Below are positions 1 to 7,060 of a stretch of 36,298 nucleotides of DNA, piece after piece. Numbering within the stretch: position 1 is the first letter of the stretch; every line of letters begins with the position of its first letter. The translations under genes were made by a program, and so were the position numbers. This DNA is from a virus. The stretch lies in the IMG/VR virus record IMGVR_UViG_3300009537_000078, positions 1 to 36,298 of that record; one strand, given 5' to 3'. The notes beneath the pieces are model-generated. The model searched no databases, was not told where the DNA came from, and saw only the letters and a program-made list of their open reading frames with translations.

Positions 1-162
1 CCAATCCCCTATCCAGAATTGTATCGCCCCTTCCGCCGTCTTCAGGAACTTCCCGGCTTCTATCCATGCTTCGATCGGAGTACCTTCGTCGATCTTCAGT
101 GACGTAGGCGTTAGCTTAAAGAACTTGTCGGAGAGTGGGACGAGACTCATACAAGCGTTCAT
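1..162 (-). CDS. Partial DNA-binding-like protein (W-x-GDW motif), cut by the left edge
   Basis: The first 54 residues are visible before the frame runs off the window. I chose the ATG at 162 because it overlaps the upstream stop as ATGA; an in-frame ATG at 150 is the alternative. The visible part has a predicted helix containing IEAWIEAGKFLK, followed by AIQFWIGDW. That W-x-GDW signature is found in LmbU-like and phage helix-turn-helix proteins, where it precedes the DNA-binding helices, so a regulatory or ParB-like role is an inference. Joined to the right end of the window the frame would stop after four codons, so the window probably does not close exactly here. Confidence 0.6.
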   Translation of the reverse strand, partial: MNACMSLVPLSDKFFKLTPTSLKIDEGTPIEAWIEAGKFLKTAEGAIQFWIGDW

Positions 163-335
163 ATGGATTCGTTTAAGACTTCATAAAGCTTCTTAATGAG
201 CCGTCCTTCTTTTCTCCAAATAGTCCATCGGAAACCTCCGCCGCACTTATCGCATCTTTGTTCCCTCGTCTCGCTTTCGTCGTCACCGACTACCTTCTTC
301 CTAAGACCTCCTCCGCACCCTTTGCACTTAAACAT
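159..335 (-). CDS. Zinc-ribbon mini-protein, 58 aa
   Basis: A short gene with CKGC near the N-terminus (residues 4-7) and CDKC near residue 28, each followed by glycines (GCGGG, CGGGF). This is a four-cysteine zinc ribbon, followed by a basic C-terminal helix (RRK-EGRLIKKL). It is the first gene of the leftward unit. An AGGAG-like sequence lies about 20 bases upstream, rather far for a ribosome binding site. Its stop overlaps the next ATG (ATGA), so the two are translationally coupled. Function unknown. Confidence 0.65.
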   Translation of the reverse strand: MFKCKGCGGGLRKKVVGDDESETREQRCDKCGGGFRWTIWRKEGRLIKKLYEVLNESI

Positions 336-652
336 AGCTTGGCTAAGATTAGACTACTCTCCTAATATAACTTAACTTAATTCCCCCACGCTAATTTCTC
401 ACCGACAACGTGGCAGAAAATCGTTCACCTTGCGGTTGGAGTTTTGCCTTCTTGATTCTTTGGTCTTGTCATAGAGCATGGCCTGACTCGTCTAGCACGG
501 CTATCTTGAGCCGTTCAAAGCTAGTCCACAGATTACACACCCGTGAAACCCGATTCCCCGCCACCGGAACGTCCTCTCCGGCTAGGTAGTGGGCCGTTAT
601 GATCCAACTTCAAGGCAAGGATCGACGCGGCGCGTCATTAGCACCTATCGGT

Positions 653-676
653 CGTCGGGATAAAGAAATCCCGACG
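653..676. repeat. Perfect 9-bp inverted repeat (operator or RNA hairpin)
   Basis: CGTCGGGAT is followed by six bases and its exact reverse complement. In a divergent phage control region this is a typical shape for a repressor site, but it could equally be an RNA stem. No matching copy was noticed elsewhere in the window. Confidence 0.5.
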
Positions 677-681
677 TGTCC

Positions 682-710
682 TTGACACCTCGGGGGAAAG
701 CTGGTAAGCT
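682..710 (+). promoter_or_regulatory. Candidate sigma-70 promoter
   Basis: A perfect -35 box (TTGACA, 682-687) is followed by a 17-bp spacer and a weak -10 (TAAGCT). If active it would start near 717 and make an RNA of about 60 nt ending at the terminator at 750-777. The poor -10 keeps confidence low. Confidence 0.35.
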
Positions 711-749
711 TTGTCCGTGATCAAGACAATCACAGGCTACCAAGCCCTC

Positions 750-777
750 AAGAACTCCGCAAGGGGTTCTTTTGTTT
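750..777 (+). terminator. Rho-independent terminator
   Basis: AAGAACTCC and GGGGTTCTT form a 9-bp stem with one G-T pair and a GCAA tetraloop, followed by TTTGTTT. No protein gene precedes it on this strand, so it most likely ends a non-coding RNA made within 336-750. Confidence 0.75.
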
Positions 778-843
778 AGTGGGAGTGGATAACTTTCTTG
801 GGCGGGCGTGATAAGATAGGAAAGGCTTATAATATAGCCTTTT

Positions 844-1050
844 ATGGCTCATCATAACAATATCGGCGTCTTACAATCCAAGATAGACCTCTGTCTGCGG
901 GAGATAGAAAAACGGCGTCAGCATTGGTTGCTTATCATAGATCGTGAAGACGAGGCGGAGGATATCATCAACAACGACAAGGATATACACATGTATTATT
1001 ACCGCGCCGACCGTCTTGTCGCAGCTCTGGACAATCAGCGGAAAAAATAA
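844..1050 (+). CDS. Small hypothetical protein, 68 aa
   Basis: A charged, helix-rich protein with no recognised domain. It has an amphipathic N-terminal helix, an acidic middle (REDEAEDIINNDKD) and a basic C-terminus. The ATG lies directly downstream of the hairpin 821-842, and a TATAAT (828-833) sits in that hairpin's loop, so a nearly leaderless transcript is possible. It is the first rightward gene and is followed by the promoter and RNA unit at 1080-1275. Function unknown. Confidence 0.55.
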   Translation: MAHHNNIGVLQSKIDLCLREIEKRRQHWLLIIDREDEAEDIINNDKDIHMYYYRADRLVAALDNQRKK

Positions 1051-1079
1051 CGTTTGGCGTCAATAAGTGCATAAGTAAA

Positions 1080-1108
1080 TGGACAAAACGCTTAAAGTTT
1101 GCTATCAT
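1080..1108 (+). promoter_or_regulatory. Sigma-70-type promoter of structured RNA 1
   Basis: -35 TGGACA (1080-1085), 17-bp spacer, -10 TATCAT (1103-1108) preceded by TGC (extended -10). The -35 and the next seven bases closely match the promoter at 4042-4070 (both contain GACAAAACGCT), so the two belong to one promoter family. The expected start is near 1115. Confidence 0.75.
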
Positions 1109-1114
1109 CAATCC

Positions 1115-1275
1115 GTGGGGAAGCACGCTTTGCGCTTAGTCCAAACTCAACGTCGCTCAATTCACGATGCGATATCGCTGGTATCACTAGCATCTACGCA
1201 CACGTTCACGACGTGATAAGGGACGCCCGCTTCTGCCCCCGGAAAACCTTTATTTAGGGTTTTCCGTTATTATAA
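1115..1275 (+). ncRNA. Structured RNA 1 (leader or small RNA)
   Basis: The transcript expected from the promoter at 1080-1108 carries no ORF. It can fold several hairpins: AAGC/GCTT near 1121-1137, GATGC/GCATC enclosing a GATATC/GGTATC stem at about 1168-1197, and CACGT/ACGTG at about 1201-1215. It ends with a 9-bp terminator-like hairpin (CGGAAAACC, 1240-1248, with GGTTTTCCG, 1258-1266) and a short T/A-rich tail. The ATG at 1281 follows directly, so this could be an attenuator leader for that gene or an independent small RNA. Confidence 0.6.
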
Positions 1276-1280
1276 GGTAT

Positions 1281-1499
1281 ATGACGGATTTTTATACATT
1301 CGCGCTGGGAATCATAACCGGCCTCATCACTTGCACGCTATTAGTCTTGATAGAAATACGGCTTTCGCGGAAGAACCGCACCATAATTGGCGAGATAGAC
1401 AAGACAGAAAAAAAGATATTTCAAGAAAAGGGTTCCATATTCGACCCCGACACCTCAAAGGAAAGATTGCACGATGTCGTGATAAACGCCCTGAAATGA
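1281..1499 (+). CDS. Small membrane protein, 72 aa
   Basis: One clear N-terminal transmembrane helix (about residues 6-26, rich in Leu, Ile and Thr) is followed by a basic stretch (RLSRKNR) and a charged soluble tail, suggesting a cytoplasmic C-terminus. An AAGG sits four bases before the ATG, one of few SD-like sequences in this arm. The stop joins the next gene as TGATATG. The fold resembles the antisense mini-protein at 26467-26589 (one membrane helix then a charged tail). Function unknown. Confidence 0.65.
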   Translation: MTDFYTFALGIITGLITCTLLVLIEIRLSRKNRTIIGEIDKTEKKIFQEKGSIFDPDTSKERLHDVVINALK

Positions 1500-1500
1500 T

Positions 1501-1866
1501 ATGGAGCAGATAGACAAACCTCCAGCAGAAGCCATCTGCAAAGACAGCAAGCTCCACGACTACCGCACGATACTTTCTACACACGATGAAACGGTGGACC
1601 AGTGCCAGGTATGTGGCAGGTTGACCATTTGGAAAAAGTTTTTTAACAAGATAACCGATGAAGAAGGCTACATAAAATCACATTTTAAAGACTTCCTTCA
1701 ACCAGAAGGCCCAACCCGCAAGCTCTTCATAGAAAATTACGGCATCGCCGCCTTCAATGACTATCAGGCAAAGCGCATAGCGTCCATGACAAAGACCAAG
1801 ACAAGATTAGACGCCGGGGAACGTAAGGAGTTAAAAAATGACATGATAGAAAAGACGATAATCTAA
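1501..1866 (+). CDS. Hypothetical protein with CxxC motif, 121 aa
   Basis: Begins one base after the preceding stop (TGATATG). It has an N-terminal HDYRT segment, then a DQCQVC pair near residues 33-37, and a helical C-terminus ending in a basic region (KTKTRLDAGERKELKND). Its place directly upstream of the small terminase gene suggests a packaging or head-related role, but no family is recognised. Confidence 0.6.
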   Translation: MEQIDKPPAEAICKDSKLHDYRTILSTHDETVDQCQVCGRLTIWKKFFNKITDEEGYIKSHFKDFLQPEGPTRKLFIENYGIAAFNDYQAKRIASMTKTKTRLDAGERKELKNDMIEKTII

Positions 1867-1872
1867 TCGATT

Positions 1873-2289
1873 ATGCCGACCCTACGTCAAAAAGCACTCG
1901 CTAGAGCCCTCGCAGAAAACGCATCGTCTGGCAACCCAAAGACCAAGGGTGAGATCTTGGTAAGTATTGGTTACTCCCCAGCGACAGCAACAGGAATACC
2001 CAAGGAGATAATTGAGGCTAAGGGTACACAAGAAGCATTGATAGCTTTGGGTTTCACAGAAGGAAACGCCAAGATGGTGGTAAGCGAGATTTTGATGAAT
2101 CCTGAAGAGAAGGCTCACGATAGACTCGACGCCGCAGACAAGATTTTCAAGTTTCATGGTTCATACGCGCCCGAGAAGAGCGAGAACATTAATTACAATC
2201 TCAACAGGAATATAGACCCGGTTCAAGCCGCTCTTTTAGCTGAATACGAGGAAAAATTACGTGGTAAACTTTCGGATGGAGTTCAGTAA
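1873..2289 (+). CDS. terS: Terminase small subunit (putative)
   Basis: 138 aa, directly upstream of and overlapping the large terminase. The N-terminal half has the helix-turn-helix character of phage small terminases (ILVSIGYSPATATGIPKEII and a second repeat ALIALGFTEGNAKMVV). A later segment, RLDAADKIFKFHGSYAPEK, matches the conserved region of many small terminase-like proteins just before the oligomerisation tail. Its expected role is recognition of the packaging start and recruitment of the large subunit. Position and overall shape support the call more than any single residue. Confidence 0.75.
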   Translation: MPTLRQKALARALAENASSGNPKTKGEILVSIGYSPATATGIPKEIIEAKGTQEALIALGFTEGNAKMVVSEILMNPEEKAHDRLDAADKIFKFHGSYAPEKSENINYNLNRNIDPVQAALLAEYEEKLRGKLSDGVQ

Positions 2290-3865
2290 ATTATCACCGC
2301 ACGCGTTCATCCAAGAGCACGGCCTAGTCACGGAGACTGGCCAGCCTTACTCGTTCCGGAATCACCTCTTCCTCTTTGACATCCTTAGGGACTACACGCC
2401 TAACCAAGTTATCCTGAAAGCCGCACAGGTGGGTTTTTCAACGCTAGCCATCGTCAAGAGCCTATGGTTAGCCAAGAACAGGGGGATGGATATCATCTAC
2501 ACCTTGCCGACATCGAACGACATCAACGACTTTGTTGGCGGCAAGGTCAACCGGCTCATATCACAGAATCCTGTCTTCCAAGAGTTCGTCAAAGACAAAG
2601 ATACCATCGAGCAAAAGCGCGTAGGCAACAACCTAATCTATTACCGCGGGACCTGGGTAGAGAAGGCCGCGCTCATGGTCAGCTCCGACCTTAACATCCA
2701 CGACGAGGAGGATCGATCCAAGCCCGAGGTCGTAGCACAGTACAGCTCCCGTCTTCAGCACTCACCCCACAAGTGGACATGGCACTTTTCAAACCCATCG
2801 ACCCCGGGCCATGGAGTGTCCGCCTATTGGGACCGTAGCGATCGTAAAGAGTGGTTCATCACTTGCAGGGAATGCAGGACTCAACAGATGCTCGTCTGGC
2901 CTAGCTCCATCGACAGAGTCCTCCAGGTGTACGTCTGCAAGGCTTGTAAACGCCCTATAAGCGACGAAGAGCGTCGTGTTGGTGTATGGAGGCCTACAGC
3001 CCCGATAACCTCGGAAAAAGGCCTTAGTGAGCCTTTCAGTGGTTACCACATTAGTCTCCTTATGGCACCATGGGTGTCAGCAGCCGAAATACTAAATTAT
3101 GCAGATACTAAAAGCGCGGAGTTTTTTCACAACTTCGTCCTCGGGCTACCGTACGTCGGGGAAGGCAACACCGTCACGGAGGATATCTTCACACGCAATT
3201 TCACAAAGAAGGTCAACTCACAAGAGAACGTCATCATTGGGTGCGATTCAGGACTCAAAAAGCATTACGTCCTCGGTAACCGTGAAGGTCTGTTTTACTA
3301 CGGTGTCACCGAGACGTGGGCCGACATTGAAGCTTATCTTAGACGTTTTAAGGGGTCGGTCGCAGTGATAGATGCACTCCCTGATCTCACTGGACCTAGG
3401 GAATTAAGAGAAAAATACCCCGGGAGGGTATTCTTGGTCAGTTATTCCAAGGATCGCAAGACCATGCAGTTACTTCGCTGGGGTGAAGGTAGCGAGGCCG
3501 GCCACGTCAACGCAGACAGGAATAGGCTAATCCAGATGGTCATCGATGACTTCGCCACCGAGCGCGTCCCCCTTCAGGGCACCGCTGGTGATTGGCAGGA
3601 CTATATCTCCCATTGGAAGACTCTTTATCGCGTGACCGACAAGGACATTGTTGGCAATCCGACGTCCATATGGGAGACAAGCAACGGCATGGATCACTGG
3701 TGTCATGCAACCTGCTATTATCGTATCGGCATGGATCGTTTTGGAAGAGGGGCAGGGAAGATATTCACAGATTCCCCACCACCGTTCTATGAGCGAGGAG
3801 TCGAGATTCAGCCCGATCAGACATCGAGTTTCTATCAATTGCCAGATAAGAATCAAGTATGGTGA
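2276..3865 (+). CDS. terL: Terminase large subunit (packaging ATPase/nuclease)
   Basis: 529 aa from the ATG at 2276, which overlaps the small terminase by 14 bases; a GTG at 2261 is a less likely start. The ATPase part has the Walker-A-like AAQVGFST (about residues 49-56) and an acidic HDEEDRS (about 142-148) in the Walker B position. A zinc ribbon formed by CREC (197-200) and CKAC (221-224) is typical of GpA-type terminases. The C-terminal nuclease part has candidate metal-binding aspartates in GCDSG (about 324), VIDALPD (about 366) and GMDHW (about 474). It packages DNA into the procapsid through the portal at 4215. Confidence 0.92.
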   Translation: MEFSKLSPHAFIQEHGLVTETGQPYSFRNHLFLFDILRDYTPNQVILKAAQVGFSTLAIVKSLWLAKNRGMDIIYTLPTSNDINDFVGGKVNRLISQNPVFQEFVKDKDTIEQKRVGNNLIYYRGTWVEKAALMVSSDLNIHDEEDRSKPEVVAQYSSRLQHSPHKWTWHFSNPSTPGHGVSAYWDRSDRKEWFITCRECRTQQMLVWPSSIDRVLQVYVCKACKRPISDEERRVGVWRPTAPITSEKGLSEPFSGYHISLLMAPWVSAAEILNYADTKSAEFFHNFVLGLPYVGEGNTVTEDIFTRNFTKKVNSQENVIIGCDSGLKKHYVLGNREGLFYYGVTETWADIEAYLRRFKGSVAVIDALPDLTGPRELREKYPGRVFLVSYSKDRKTMQLLRWGEGSEAGHVNADRNRLIQMVIDDFATERVPLQGTAGDWQDYISHWKTLYRVTDKDIVGNPTSIWETSNGMDHWCHATCYYRIGMDRFGRGAGKIFTDSPPPFYERGVEIQPDQTSSFYQLPDKNQVW

Positions 3866-4056
3866 AACTAGAACTTACTGACGAGGACGCCTTCCTGTTC
3901 CAGAAGTTTAGGCAGCATCAGGATGCATTCAACCGCATAACGATGTCCCGAGTCTTCGACATCAGGGGCGGCAGTGCCGTGATTCACTTCGACCACGATG
4001 GCAACATCATGCGGATAGACAGGAACGATCGGATATTCGATTTGACAAAACGCTGA
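3859..4056 (+). CDS. Small hypothetical protein, 65 aa
   Basis: Overlaps the end of the terminase gene by seven bases. It is an alpha/beta mini-protein: an acidic N-terminus (KLELTDEDAFLFQKFRQH) then strands with IRGGSAVIHFDHDGNI. Proteins of this type occur beside phage terminases, but their function is not known to me. Its last codons contain the -35 box of the promoter at 4042, so the coding end and the regulatory signal share DNA. Confidence 0.65.
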   Translation: MVKLELTDEDAFLFQKFRQHQDAFNRITMSRVFDIRGGSAVIHFDHDGNIMRIDRNDRIFDLTKR

Positions 4057-4070
4057 TTAAGTGGTATTAT
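4042..4070 (+). promoter_or_regulatory. Sigma-70 promoter of structured RNA 2
   Basis: Perfect -35 TTGACA (4042-4047), 17-bp spacer and -10 TATTAT (4065-4070), close to consensus throughout. The -35 lies inside the end of the preceding gene. The -35 and the following bases match the promoter at 1080 almost exactly. The expected start is near 4077. Confidence 0.85.
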
Positions 4071-4076
4071 CTTGTC

Positions 4077-4209
4077 GTTAGAGCCCTAACCCTAGGAGGT
4101 CTGAAATAAGGCCGAACCATCGGCGGGCCGGAATCTGCTGTTAGAGAAAAGTAGTCAAGTTAGAGGACTTGCCGGAATTCTCGACGGTGGATTCTGGCCC
4201 GTCTTTTTG
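4077..4209 (+). ncRNA. Structured RNA 2 between terminase and portal genes
   Basis: About 130 nt with no ORF. It begins with a hairpin (GTTAG 4077-4081 with CTAAC 4086-4090), then GCCG/CGGC (4111-4114/4121-4124). A long closing stem follows: CGGGCCGGAATC (4124-4135) pairs with GATTCTGGCCCG (4190-4201), 12 bp with one G-T pair. Inside it are CAAGT/ACTTG (4156-4160/4167-4171) and a possible GAGAA/TTCTC pairing (4144-4148/4178-4182), giving a branched fold. The T-rich TCTTTTTG tail makes it a terminator. The portal ATG is five bases further on. It could be a free small RNA, a packaging RNA, or an attenuator of the late operon. Confidence 0.7.
4190..4209 (+). terminator. Intrinsic terminator closing structured RNA 2
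   Basis: The 3' strand of the 12-bp stem (4190-4201) is followed directly by TCTTTTTG. The stem encloses a 54-base branched loop rather than a small one, which is unusual for a simple terminator and suggests the fold itself has a role. Confidence 0.6.
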
Positions 4210-4214
4210 TATCT

Positions 4215-6038
4215 ATGGCAGATTTTACGAGCGGTTATTTCTCGCTCAAGCAGAACGTCAACAAGACGCAGACCGATCCAGATAAACGTGAACGCATGGA
4301 GGGGATGGTCAGTGAGCTAATCCCCGAACTGTCGTTGAAAGTCTCTGATGACGATCTGATTAAGCTCAAGAAGCAGTGGGAGAAGGACTGGGAAAAAGAC
4401 CGCTCCCTGCTCGAGAGGAGACAGAAGGAAAACGAAAAGTACTGGCTAGGCAAGTCATATTTTGACACTAGCCAGGAAGAGAAGGATAAGCCAATCCCCG
4501 ACAATCTTGTTTTCGAGGCCGTCGAGACTTTCATACCGTTAGCTACTCGCCAGAATCCCGAGGCGATGGTCTTAACCGACGATACCGAGCAGGGTCAAGC
4601 ACTAGCCGATAAGGTCAAGAAGATACTCTCATACCAAGCGGACAGGTTGGCTATTAAGCTTTCAATCAAGCAGGCCACAAGATATTGGCTCCTGTACTTC
4701 TTAGGTTGCATCAAGGTCGGATGGAACAAAATCGAGAACGATATCGACATCTCGGTTCTTAGGCCCCAGAAGCTCATCCTGGACCCGAACAGTGAGATAT
4801 TCCGCGGTGTCTATAAAGGCGCGTTCATCGGAGAAATCAAGGAAGACAAGGCATCAACCCTAGCAGCAAGATACCCTGGTAAAAAGACCGAGATTGAAGC
4901 CTCTTGCAAGGGGAAGATGGCAACTAAGATTCATTACAAAGAATGGTGGACCAATGAGTATGTCTTCTGGACCCTAGAGGACTCTGTGCTTGATAAAGCC
5001 AAAAACCCTCACTGGAACTATGAGACTCCCAGACAAGTGATAGACGACTTCGGAAACGTCACCGAGACGATTGAAAAGGGTAACAACCATTTCTCGGTCC
5101 CGCAGATGCCCTACGTCTTCTTGAACGCCTTCAGTCTCGGAAGGAAGCCCTATGACGAGACCAACATGTTGCACCAAGTGCTTTATCTCCAAGACGTCGC
5201 ACAGCGTCGTTTCGAACAGATAGACAGGAACGCTGACTCCATGAACGGAGGGCTCGCGGTATCCGGCGACGCTTTCACCAAAGACCAAGCCGCCCAGTTA
5301 TCCGAAGCTGTCAGGAAGGGCGGGACTGTCTGGGTACCACGCGGACGCGTCGAGGATGCCATTCAGAGGCTCACGGCGCAATCGCTGCCCTCGGATGTTT
5401 ATCAGAACGAAATTGATATCAGGCGCAGGGTCCAGGACATTTTCGGCATTACCGGATCTAGCGCAGGCGGTATTCAGAAGGAGAGGACGGTACGTGGGAA
5501 AGTCTTACAGACGAGCAAGGATACGGATCGCATCGGAGGCGGAGTAGGTGAAAACATCGAGCAGTTTGCCGATAGGCTTTACAACTGGCTCGTGCAAATC
5601 ATGTACGTCTATTATGACGAACCTCACGCTGCTGCAATCATCGGCCAGGAACGTGCCGTCGAGTATATAAACATCAAGAACTCCGACTTCAACCGGAAGA
5701 TAACGGTCTCGATCAAGGAAGGCTCGCTCTTGCCCAAAGACTCGATGAGCAAGCGGAATGAGGCAGTGGAACTCTTCAGTGCCGGTGCACTGGACCCCGT
5801 GACTCTTTTCGACCGTCTCGAGTTTCCTAACCCGCGGGAGACGGCACAAAGACTTATTATGTGGAAGCTTAACCCCTCTGCTCTGCTCCAGGGCGCACAA
5901 CCTAACATACCAGGAGGATCGGAACCCATGCCGTCCCAGATGGCTCCCCAGATGGCTCCTCCGCTTGAAACTCCCCAACCACCACCCGAAGTTTTAGTAC
6001 CTGAAACACAACAATTAAGCCAAGTTCCCATCCAATAA
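4215..6038 (+). CDS. Portal protein (head-tail connector)
   Basis: 607 aa, the usual size for podovirus portals. The N-terminal third is highly charged and helical. The core has typical portal features: YWLLYFLGCIKVGWNK, RPQKLILDP, and a long helix region (LYLQDVAQRRFEQIDRNADSMN) leading to FGITGSSAGG. The C-terminal 50 residues are Pro/Gln/Met-rich and probably disordered. It should form the dodecameric ring at one capsid vertex through which the terminase pumps DNA. Directly upstream is the terminator of RNA 2, so expression may depend on read-through. Confidence 0.9.
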   Translation: MADFTSGYFSLKQNVNKTQTDPDKRERMEGMVSELIPELSLKVSDDDLIKLKKQWEKDWEKDRSLLERRQKENEKYWLGKSYFDTSQEEKDKPIPDNLVFEAVETFIPLATRQNPEAMVLTDDTEQGQALADKVKKILSYQADRLAIKLSIKQATRYWLLYFLGCIKVGWNKIENDIDISVLRPQKLILDPNSEIFRGVYKGAFIGEIKEDKASTLAARYPGKKTEIEASCKGKMATKIHYKEWWTNEYVFWTLEDSVLDKAKNPHWNYETPRQVIDDFGNVTETIEKGNNHFSVPQMPYVFLNAFSLGRKPYDETNMLHQVLYLQDVAQRRFEQIDRNADSMNGGLAVSGDAFTKDQAAQLSEAVRKGGTVWVPRGRVEDAIQRLTAQSLPSDVYQNEIDIRRRVQDIFGITGSSAGGIQKERTVRGKVLQTSKDTDRIGGGVGENIEQFADRLYNWLVQIMYVYYDEPHAAAIIGQERAVEYINIKNSDFNRKITVSIKEGSLLPKDSMSKRNEAVELFSAGALDPVTLFDRLEFPNPRETAQRLIMWKLNPSALLQGAQPNIPGGSEPMPSQMAPQMAPPLETPQPPPEVLVPETQQLSQVPIQ

Positions 6039-6040
6039 TT

Positions 6041-6229
6041 ATGCCGCTCACATCCAAAGGAGAGACCATCAAGAAAGCGATGCAGAAACAATACGGTGAA
6101 GAGAAAGGTAAGCAGGTCTTTTACGCCTCCGAGTCGAAAGGAACGATCAAAGGCGTCCACCCCAAAGGCTCCAAACGCGCGAAGCAAGTAGCCGCCATGA
6201 AGCGGTTACATGCCAAGTCGAGCAAATAA
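6041..6229 (+). CDS. Small basic phage protein (DUF7681-like), 62 aa
   Basis: A Lys-rich mini-protein with the pattern KGETIKKAMQKQYGEEKGKQVFYAS followed by KGTIKGVH and a basic tail. Short proteins of this type sit beside portal or terminase genes in many phages and are listed as a DUF family; I recall the family from the pattern and did not check it. It starts two bases after the portal stop. Role unknown; DNA or nucleic-acid contact is plausible from its charge. Confidence 0.7.
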   Translation: MPLTSKGETIKKAMQKQYGEEKGKQVFYASESKGTIKGVHPKGSKRAKQVAAMKRLHAKSSK

Positions 6230-6277
6230 ACAATTTAACTGGCTCTCTGTACTCGTGCCTCGAAACGATACTGACCA

Positions 6278-7051
6278 ATGCCCGAAGAATCATTGGCGAA
6301 CCTGGTAGGTGCGACCCAAGAGGGGACGCAAGCCTTCCAAGAAGAGGAGAAAGAGACTCCTCCCGCCCCGCCAGCGGAAGAAAAAACTACTGAAGAAGTC
6401 ACGCCTGCCTCCGGAGGCGAAGAGGACAAAGCAAGTGCCGAGTCCACCGATGAAGAACCTTCTCACGAGATACCGGAGAAGAGATTCAGGAAAGTGATCG
6501 CCGAACGGAACGAACTCCGCGAACGTATCGCTGAACTGGAGACTCTCAAACAGGAGATCGAGGCGCTGAAGAAAAGCGCCCCTAAACCTGCTGAACCTAT
6601 CCCCGACTGGTTCACCGAATCGTTCGGAGAGAACCCCGAGCTTTGGGGCAAGTATCGCACTTATGAGGAACAGCGTTATGCAGCCATACAACAGGCCGCC
6701 GAACGCAGAACTCAAGAGACGTTGAAAGCGGAACGAGAAGAGGCAAATAAATGGGAAGGATGGGTTAAGGGTCGGCTGGATAAGCTTGCTGCCAGTGGCC
6801 TTGAATTCGACCGCAACCGATTGCTTAAAGTGGCTCTCGATTATGCTCCGTCAGATGACGATGGCAATATCGACTTCGAAAAGGCTTATAAACTCATGGT
6901 TAAGTTCGACCATAGCGACAAGCATGAGAGAACCGAAGCTAAAAAGAAGATCGCCACACTTACCGCTCCATCAGGTACTGAACCCGAGGCACAGGAGTTT
7001 GTCACCGATGCCGATCTCAAAAAACTTAGATGGGGTTCTATCACTATTTAA
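6278..7051 (+). CDS. Scaffolding protein (putative)
   Basis: 257 aa, placed between portal and capsid genes as scaffolds usually are. The N-terminal third is acidic, Glu/Pro/Thr-rich and probably disordered. A coiled coil covers about residues 65-105 (RFRKVIAERNELRERIAELETLK and onward), followed by a second helical stretch rich in Glu, Ala and Arg. No catalytic motif is seen. It likely guides capsid assembly and is lost from the mature head. Confidence 0.75.
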   Translation: MPEESLANLVGATQEGTQAFQEEEKETPPAPPAEEKTTEEVTPASGGEEDKASAESTDEEPSHEIPEKRFRKVIAERNELRERIAELETLKQEIEALKKSAPKPAEPIPDWFTESFGENPELWGKYRTYEEQRYAAIQQAAERRTQETLKAEREEANKWEGWVKGRLDKLAASGLEFDRNRLLKVALDYAPSDDDGNIDFEKAYKLMVKFDHSDKHERTEAKKKIATLTAPSGTEPEAQEFVTDADLKKLRWGSITI

Positions 7052-7060
7052 TCTAAACTT

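Larger units (their letters stand above)
336..843. promoter_or_regulatory. Divergent non-coding control region with multiple hairpins
   Basis: About 500 bases without a convincing gene lie between the leftward gene at 335 and the rightward gene at 844. Visible inverted repeats are 497-502/509-514, 601-605/619-623, 653-661/668-676 (9 bp, perfect), 697-702/707-712 and 717-721/729-733. They are followed by an intrinsic terminator at 750-777, then a 7-bp hairpin (821-827/836-842) ending two bases before the ATG at 844. The region could hold operators, one or more small RNAs, or both. No tRNA cloverleaf was found. Confidence 0.55.

Noticed and set aside
5624-6187. Minus-strand frame of 187 codons
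   Set aside because: It lies opposite the portal gene end and the DUF7681-like gene, and has no recognisable motif, no start signal and shadow-type composition.
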